Below, one piece after another: positions 22,069-30,029 of a DNA stretch of 34,389 bases (its first letter is position 1; the number at the start of each line of letters is the position of its first letter). The stretch covers positions 1 to 34,389 of the forward strand of contig JAQGBZ010000538.1 of assembly GCA_034687125.1 (NCBI GenBank), given 5' to 3'. The position numbers and the translations under genes are program-made. The notes beneath the pieces were generated by a model. It had not been told where the DNA came from. It did no database searches and saw nothing but the letters and a program-made list of their open reading frames with translations. The stretch is from Neelides folsomi. Its lineage: Eukaryota > Arthropoda > Collembola > Neelipleona > Neelidae.

Positions 22069-24295
22069 TCACTCCTTGGCATCAGTGACTCCGCCATTTG
22101 AAATTGCAAAAGTAGCTTCTGATTCCGGCAAGTCAGGGCTAAAATACAAAAATTCAAATAGCATATATATTTAATTATTTTTGTATGCAAATTATTTGTG
22201 AAGTTTTCGTCATTTCATTTTGTAAATAGGTACATGAATGTATACTAAGTATGTGTTATTGTGATAAATATTAGTGAGTAAAAAAACTTAACGACTTAAA
22301 AAAACCGATGGTGAGTGAAAAGTTAACTTATACAGATTATAGTGAAACTATTTTAATAAGTATTAAAACATTCCTTTCTAAGATTTATGTTAAATGCCAC
22401 ACTTATTGTACTCCCAAAATAAAAAGCTATCTAGCTAAGAAATAATAAAATAATCGTTTCTCAAATTCACACAACATCATAAAAATTTGCATACCTGTCA
22501 TAAATTTTTGCAATTCGATTTTCTCCTCGTCCTTTCTTTAATGAAATGCGGGTCGTTGAAGCATGAGCGAGAATATTTCCACCAATTGGTTTTTTGGGAT
22601 CAGCCTAAAATATAAATTAACTTTATTGTTTTCGGTGACTAGAATTGTAACATGAAATTAATAGTGCATTAGAATAAAATGAATATTCAGAAAATATTTA
22701 AATATTTTACTTGAAAGCTCATTGTCGCGCCTGGATCCGAAGTCATTTGATTTGTCACGAAAACGGCCAAATTGTATTCTTCAGAGATCTTTTGGAGTCT
22801 TGAAAGCATCTGCCCCAATTTTTGCTGTCTTTCTGAAAGTTCACCTCTGCCGCTGAAATCCACTCGAAACAATGCCATAATGGAATCTACGATCTATTAA
22901 TAAAAAATGACTTAGTAGCTCATTACTGTCATTACTATTGTATATTCATGTGTATGTTATGAATCTACTAATATTTAAATAGTTGTGTTTAATATGGACC
23001 AAAAGTTTGTAGATGCCCCCTTCTTCATGACATTTAGCAGCAACCAGATCTAAAATTTCGTATTGATGCTCAGATGTGTAAGCACGAGCATATAGGACGT
23101 TATCCAACACGGCACTTTGATCAAGCTGGAAACGGTCCGCAATATCTCTCAAACGATCAGGACGGCTATTTGAAAATTCCAAAGTTAATGGATTTAAAGT
23201 AATAAATAATCTTTATTGTTTCTAGTTACAATCAAGTTGTTCATTTACAATGTATTTTCCGTGTCCAAAAAGATGACCTTCCCTCCTGTAAATCCGTCAG
23301 GTCCAGGGATTTGAGCCGTGACACACAATGTGTGACTAAGCTGTGTTTTTCCAGTTCTGAATTCTCCAAATGCCTCTGTTATTCCCATTGACTCGATTCC
23401 ACCACCCAACAGTTTACTGAAATTATATAAATATGCATATAGGTAATAATAAAATAATACATAAAATCTTAATTAGCAGTATTTACCTATAAAAGTCATA
23501 TTACCTAAAGCAATTCGCTATACATAATTTCAAATGCAAATAAGTAACATTATATATAATATAACAAATATTATACTTAAATACCTTCTGTAAGACATTG
23601 ACATTTTCATGAATGGAGTTAAGCATTAGCATTAAAAAGCATTAAATAAAAATTACATGATCGTATTTGTTTATTTCTTTTGAGTTAGAGTGAATAAACT
23701 CAATAATAATAATTATGATCTTTTTAAAGGTTATTTTATATTACCTATTAATTTGTTATTTTGACTTACTCAAGATCTTTAGATCCAGTTTGAACTTTAA
23801 AAACGCATTTCCTTTTGTCACTGAACTGCAAAGCTGTAAGAAATCCAGGGCCAATTTCAACTTTCTGACATGCTTCTTTTATTTTGTCAACTTTTGCCTC
23901 GGATAAACCTTTTATATTGCCCAACTTCTTTTTTGTGCACATTTGGACTCCCTTTACTGTGCAAATTCCAGCTGCCTTTAGTTTCTTCAAATCAACGGAA
24001 TTCTAGCAATGTAATATAAAAACATTTAAAGTTTCAATTCTTAACAAGTAAAATTATAAAAAAAGTAATACATAAAACAAAATAAAATATCATTTGAAAC
24101 TAATCTCAATTAAAATAATTAATAGAATAAAACATAAAATGATAAATCGAATCAAATAATAAATTATACAATCCCGTGATTTTGAAGAAGCTCAATATCT
24201 TGAAAGAAGCTCTCATCTTCACCAAAACCATCTAAGGACACCTCGTCCTGAGTAGGCACCACCATTTGGTCTTCTCGTTTCTTTTGCTTCGACAT
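22069..24295 (-). CDS. Dmc1: Meiotic recombinase DMC1 (RecA/RAD51 family)
   Basis: Seven exons, all in phase: 24295-24170, 24002-23770, 23416-23249, 23165-23000, 22893-22711, 22604-22495 and 22138-22069, giving 351 aa. DMC1 forms filaments on single-stranded DNA and drives strand exchange between homologues in meiosis. An N-terminal helix-hairpin-helix region (about 43-85, with [13 protein letters not shown]) precedes the ATPase core. Walker A is GEFRTGKT at 137-144 and Walker B is L-L-I-V-D at 230-234. [25 protein letters not shown] and the loop-2 region [11 protein letters not shown] are intact, and the protein ends in D-A-K-E. E-S-L-F-Q-D-I-type leader residues and that ending separate it from RAD51. 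The fourth exon uses an atypical donor, GTCCAT. No frame breaks are seen. Confidence 0.97.
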
Positions 24296-25082
24296 ATTAC
24301 CAGTCTTGTCTTGCAAATATCTCCGGTAATTACTTTTAAATGGTGAGTTAAAAAATAGTAAATATAGATTTTAGAGCCAAGTGAAAACGAAGAAAACAGA
24401 AAAGGAGAAAAGTGAAAACGAAAGAATGAAAACGATAAAACACTACTACTGAAAAGTCGTGCCTTTCTCTCTATGCTTCTTCAATGGGCGAATCGGAGAA
24501 TGAGTTTCGGTCTATTTCTAGGCTCTTGTGCAAAGGAGCAAGCTCGATGGATTGTTTCACTTACCCCAAGGTTTGTTAGCATGATAGATCTCGCGCTTAT
24601 ACATCCCTATTCAATCCATATTGAAGCCGCCACTTCTTGCGGATTTGAGTTCCAGCACGCGTTCTCCTCTTTGGACTATCGAGTTAAATAAAGCTTCAAT
24701 TATAATTGCCCAATAAAATTGCTTAAATACCTTTCCGGACTTAATTTCCTTCATTAGCTCCGAAGAACGTGTGACGGTACCAATTTCGAAAGGTACCAAT
24801 TTACAATTTAATATAATAAATTAGGTTTATTGTCCGTCTAAATTAGTGTGTGTGCTGCGTGTATGTCGATTCCTATACTGATATTTTATAGTCTCATTCT
24901 TTATTAAATATTTAGATTATTTATGATTAAATATTAAAGTATTTTTTGATATTAAATTAATTTTTTTATATTTTTTCAGTTTAAACAACAGTTAAGGATT
25001 AGCTCAACTCCTCCGTGAAGCTACCGCCGAGAGGAAAACTTAAAGTTGTTTTTAAAAGTGTTATACTAATCAGACATTCAAA
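24296..25082. promoter_or_regulatory. Divergent promoter region of DMC1 and SNU13
   Basis: The two start codons point away from each other across 787 bases. A GC-richer patch at 24480-24800 carries minus-strand splice-like signals (donor GTAAGTGAAA near 24566, donor GTATTTAAG near 24731), so DMC1 may have untranslated upstream exons. On the plus strand a strong acceptor (ATATTTTTTCAG, ending at 24980) precedes the SNU13 leader, so its mRNA also has a spliced or trans-spliced 5' end. Short frames on both strands here match no family. Confidence 0.45.
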
Positions 25083-25704
25083 ATGGTAATTGATAATTTA
25101 TTTTTTATATATTTGCACATTGTTCATTCAACTATTGCATATATCCATGATTGGATTAAATCTATTGAATTATTTTTATGAATTTCAGACCGATGCCGCT
25201 AATCCAAAAGCGTATCCTCTGGCTGATCCATCTCTGACAACTAAAATATTGAACTTGGTTCAACAAGCTGCCAACTACCAGCAATTGAAGAAAGGAGCAA
25301 ATGAGGCTACGAAGACTCTCAATCGTGGATTGTCAGAGTTCATCGTAATGGCTGCAGATGCTGAGCCTTTGGAAATTTTGCTTCATCTTCCACTTTTGTG
25401 CGAGGACAAAAATGTTCCTTACGTGTTCGTACGTTCCAAGCAAGGTAATAAAAATCCATTTAAATGCAATCTTAAATGTACAGTACAAATAATATGAAGA
25501 CTAACAAATCTAAAATTTTAATGTTATATTTAAATTATCATAATTTTTGCGATATAAAATATTTTTTATTTAATTTTAGCATTAGGCCGAGCTTGTGGTG
25601 TTTCGCGATCAGTTATCGCGTGCTCAGTGACAGTGAACGAAGGTTCGCAGTTGAAACCACAGATTCAAGCCATTCAAAAGGAAATCGAGAAACTTCTCGT
25701 TTGA
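25083..25704 (+). CDS. Snu13: SNU13 / NHP2L1 (15.5K RNA-binding protein, L7Ae family)
   Basis: Exons 25083-25085 (the ATG alone), 25189-25444 and 25580-25704 give 127 aa, one less than the human protein. SNU13 binds the kink-turn of U4 snRNA and of box C/D snoRNAs, nucleating tri-snRNP and snoRNP assembly in the nucleus. The sequence has the whole L7Ae/SNU13 core: [46 protein letters not shown] and [15 protein letters not shown], ending in L-L-V. The archaeal-type L7Ae and ribosomal L30/S12 relatives differ in these segments, so the assignment is firm. The start exon carries only the initiator codon before the donor GTAATTG. Confidence 0.98.
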
Positions 25705-25998
25705 GTTTTTCATTATTTATTTGAAAAATAATTACTTGATGGGAAGCTATTTCTAAATTACTTATATCTCTTTATATGTAATCTACGGCTTCAAGATTTT
25801 TTATCTCTAAAACTTAAATATCTTTCAGATTATAAACCTACATTCATGTTTTTTTCTTTAATTACTTTTCATAATTATAATCTATTAAAAATTATAACTG
25901 TTTTTAAAGATAAGAAAACACGTCATTTTATCACTGTTAATCATAGTGTTAAAAATGCTAATAAAACTTTAGTGTGAAAGAATTATTTATTTTATTCA
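25705..25998. other. Convergent 3' region of SNU13 and ALG1
   Basis: Short AT-rich spacer. A plus-strand AATAAA at 25960-25965 is a candidate SNU13 poly(A) signal and lies only about 35 bases from the ALG1 stop, so the transcripts probably overlap tail to tail. Confidence 0.5.
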
Positions 25999-27750
25999 TT
26001 ATTTATGAACATTATTAAAAATCGGTCCTGCATTTAACTTCCAATTTTCCTTCCACCGGCAAGATTGAAATGACTTTAAACATTCTCGGTACTTGTCGTG
26101 TTTTAATGAAGAACTTTTAGAATTTTTGAACCAGTCTTTAATTTGAGCTGCCAATTCTTCAGAGTTCTTAAATATCTGTCCATTTTCCCCATGCTTAACT
26201 AATTCAGAAACGCTAATAGATAATTTAAAGAACAGATTATTTAATTATTCTCATTCAATTAAAATTTTAGATTAGATTTAATGTGATTGATTTTTACCAT
26301 TTAAAATTCATTGCACAAACCGGAACTCCGCATCCAAACATATCCACAACTTTCATTGGCAAGTCAAGTCCACTCGAAGAAGTATGAAGAGATACTCCCA
26401 AATCAGCGCATGCTTTAATATAAAATATTTTTAGAATTACTTCGAAAAAGTTAAAGAGTTAAAATTATTAATTGCAAACCAATTAATTTAGGGTAGTCTT
26501 CTGGCTCGAGCCAAGGCAAATGTATTTCAACGTTTCTTACATTCAAATCCATTATTTTTCTTTGATAAAATTCTTTGAGTGGTCCTTTACCAGTAATAAA
26601 CACAACGAGCTTTCTATAAAGTTTAGGATTTTCTTCTTTTTCATTATCATAATCTACAAATGTGTAATATTCACTATTTTATTTAAACCATAAACAAAAT
26701 TCAAATATATACATTATGTGGTACATATGTAGGTATTTTAAATAAAATATGAAAAATATCAAGTTTACTTTGAAGAGCTGAAAGTAAAATGCTAAAATCT
26801 TCATCTTCAGTCCAACTAGTAGAAGAAATTAAAACCCCGACATTTTCTTCTTTTAAAATTGGATATTTCAATGAAAATTTATCGATGCAATCTTGTTTTT
26901 CCCTATGTGAAAGCGATTGAAATTTGACAGGAGGCTTGTCATACAGCGTCACAGCTCTAGACATGAGTAATATAACATTATAATTATATTATGTGTCTAC
27001 ATGTTATATAGAGCACATAAATATTATGATTTTATTACTTATTCTTATTATATAAATCTTACTCTATATTTAATCTTTTTTTGAGATCATTTTTCATGGA
27101 TTCAGTAACACAGAAATGATAATCGCCTTTTGCTCCAAAATAATTTTCAAACCATTTGTAAAGTTTGACTATTTTGTTTTGTTCTCCATGTGCAAGAGAC
27201 ATTATTGAGAATCCATAATTGTGCCAATCGATGACAAATTTTGAACCTAAAACTCTAGCATAAAGCCAGCAAACTAACAATGTTGGAACGGCTGGTGGAT
27301 TTTGAACAAGGATGTACTCTGGATAAAATTGCTTTCCAACCAACATCCAAGTAAAAGCCCAAGAGAGGAAGAAAACTTGCCATGCAACTTTCAATGGATA
27401 TGCTAACAGTCTTGGAATATCTGAAATTCATTAGAAACATTATTAACTCCGTGTTAAATTACTTAATTCATGATGTTTTTTTTACTTCGAAGGAATCCAG
27501 GATCATCTTGTAGAAAACTGAACCAAATATTTGGATTGTTTAATTCTTCTGGAATCTTTGACCCTCCATATCCAATCATGTTGACATAAAACCCCTCCTC
27601 AATGAGCGAATATGCGTGGTATTGCATACGAGGGCTATGGCCAATGTCACCAAGAACGACTATGCATGCAGACTTCTTCATCGTTTTATCAGACTTCAAA
27701 CAAGCTCCATGAACATCGTTCAATTTTATTCCTTGAGGGTCAGACTCCAT
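25999..27750 (-). CDS. Alg1: ALG1, chitobiosyldiphosphodolichol beta-1,4-mannosyltransferase
   Basis: Six exons, in phase: 27750-27486, 27420-27063, 26956-26769, 26653-26480, 26412-26298 and 26212-25999, giving 437 aa (human 464). ALG1 adds the first mannose, from GDP-mannose, to the dolichol-linked GlcNAc2 on the cytosolic face of the ER. Signature segments are [12 protein letters not shown] (34-45), [44 protein letters not shown] and the GT-B sugar-nucleotide region [20 protein letters not shown]. The N-terminal membrane anchor of other ALG1 proteins is missing: the first 28 residues are polar. An acceptor-like ATAATAG just before the ATG leaves room for an unseen upstream exon. Confidence 0.96.
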
Positions 27751-30003
27751 CAGCTATTATAATTTAGAGAAAAGACAAAAGCTCAATTAGATATAATATA
27801 ATATAAAGATAAATGAATCAGAAATAAATTGAAATCAGAAATTAATGTTTTTGAAAATGATGAATGTTGATTGAAAACTTTTACAATGTGTAAATAATGT
27901 AACTCTTTACTTCAATGTCTTCAATAAATATTTTTGTTGAATACAAATTGGATATAAATATTATTCCTCTTCCTTATTGCAATTTTAATTAATTATTCTT
28001 AACGACATTATCGTATTTACTTTTTATTGCTCCGTATGTTCCAGTCTTTGGGAGTAAATAAAGTTAAAGGATTAATGAAGATCATTGGAGAATTTATATT
28101 CAACGTCCAACTTTCGCTCTTCACCCTTTAAGTCTGTGAGTGAAGAACTCGTGATCAAGTGTAGATGTCGAAGGTGGCACAGTGCAAGAATAGGAAAATG
28201 AAAGACGGAGATTTCCGTATTATTTCTCAAAGGGGTTGAGCCCGTCACATCTCAAGGATCCCAAATCGTGTAGGATTCTCATTACTTAACTCATCTTAAT
28301 CAATTCATTTACGACGCTCATCTTCAATTAACAGGAGTAAAATAAGGAACAAGGTTAGTAACCCTCTCTTAATTTTTGTTATTATCTTACGTTCTCAATC
28401 TCTCAATAATAAAACATGTTGAGAGCATTTTTGCTCATTCATGAGCATTGATTATGGCTCATATGATTATATTTTTCATTTTAACCTTAATTAGCATTTA
28501 GCATTTTTAGTGATTTAGAATTATAGTATTAGGTCGTAATAAGGGCAATAATAACGAATCAAAAGTTAGTAATAAAAACTCAATATCAATTCGTAAGATA
28601 TCTTTTGATTGTATGTAGGTAAAATTAAATAAACTCTCATGCATTTCTCTCACTAAATTAACAATTTGAGATTCAAATGAAGTTTTTATTAATTGGATAA
28701 ATTACAGTCTAAATGTAAAAACAGAAGCTAAAAAATAATTTTCGCGATTATTCAATTATCGATTAATTTGGTTAAGAAGACGTATTAAATTAAGAATTTT
28801 AACATGTATTTTGTTTTCAAACCTGTGAGTTAATTACTCTTTCAAGGGCTATAAATTATTAGCTTGAAATTAAATGATCAAAAATGAGTGAACGAGTTTA
28901 TTGTAGGCACCAACATACTTTCAGTACCCATTACTTTCAATGCTTTCCTTTTGAGGGATTATTCCTTCTTGAAGAACTTGTTTTGAATGTGAAACAATTG
29001 ACATTGTTTAATGCTAGTGAATTATAAGAATTCAAGTTAGCTTCACTTATAAAGAAAATAAATCATTTCAGATCAATACCTTTGAAAGTGTATCTAAAGT
29101 TCTATTTATATAAAAATTAACGCCTTAATAGGTATAATAAATATTTATGGAACTAAATTTCATTTGTAGATGCTTTAAGATTAATAATATAAGTTAACAA
29201 GATTATGTGAGCACCTGGATTTTACTAACAATAAGTTTAAGGGTACATCAGATACAACGTTTCCTTTTAGTGAGCAAAAAATTAGCATGCTAATCATAAT
29301 CAAATAACATCAATTATTTATTTACGAATACGAAACATATAAAATATGAAAACAATTTGAGGATGTTAGGAGTAAAGCATTGTCAATAAATAAAATAATA
29401 AGCTCTCCTTATCGCACTCCCTTTCCCTCATACATATACGGCATAAGAAAGGAAAACAGGCTAGTCTTAGAATTAGAAAAGTAATATATGTTCCAATTAT
29501 AATAAAGTTGTTTTTCATGTTTTGCTATTGTTGTCGCAGATTGATAGTGGCGACGAGGTACCTTGATGCATCCTGCAAGTATGACGTGGGAACGCTTGTA
29601 TTGCTCTTAAGACTCTTTAACAATCCAACTCTTCACAAATACACAACACATCTTTGGTCTAAGTGGTTAAAAGATAGAAAACAATTAGCTGAGCTCGACA
29701 CTTCCAACTTGCCATTATAGTGAACGTCAACATAAAAACTTTCATTCATGTCATGAGTAAGTTTAAAATTATTTACAAAACAATTCAACTCACACACACA
29801 AGTAATCATTTTTATATTGAAGGCAAGTTTTATAATTTCTCGGTTTTAATAGAAGGAAGGAAAAGTCGAATGTCGGGGTCAAGAAATGGAAGCGGAAGAT
29901 AAGCTAAGGAGGGGACAAAATGAGAAGATAATCGAAGATGTGAAATTACACCGTCAAAGAGATTCAATCGTTGATTTTGGTTTCATTCGAAATCAATTCA
30001 ACC
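27751..30003. other. Divergent region between ALG1 and RAB40, with probable RAB40 leader exons
   Basis: About 2.2 kb upstream of both genes. A GC-richer patch at 28080-28355 ends in a plus-strand donor-like site (AACAAG then GTTAGTAAC at 28354). Further splice-like signals at 29538 (acceptor TTGTCGCAG), near 29757 (donor GTAAGTTT) and near 29851 (acceptor TTTTAATAG) would build a multi-exon RAB40 leader. The first patch also suits ALG1 promoter or leader use on the other strand. Confidence 0.4.
29539..29720 (+). other. Exon-like open segment of unknown identity
   Basis: After the acceptor TTGTCGCAG an open frame of about 60 codons runs to a TAG. It includes the segment Y-L-D-A-S-C-K-Y-D-V-G-T-L-V-L-L-L-R-L-F and then W-L-K-D-R-K-Q. 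The composition looks more coding-like than the surroundings, but I do not recognise the family. It could be the last exon of an unseen gene, a retained fragment of a pseudogene, or an untranslated RAB40 leader exon that is open by chance. Confidence 0.3.
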
Positions 30004-30029
30004 ATGTGTTCCGGGGGAAGAAATCATAA
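29886..30029 (+). other. Upstream ORF overlapping the RAB40 start
   Basis: A 47-codon frame beginning ATGGAAGCGGAAGAT ends 26 bases inside the RAB40 coding sequence, in the +2 frame relative to it. A shorter upstream ORF (10 codons, start 29871) precedes it. If this stretch is part of the mature leader, ribosomes that use these starts would bypass the RAB40 ATG, which would reduce translation. This is inference from position only. Confidence 0.4.
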
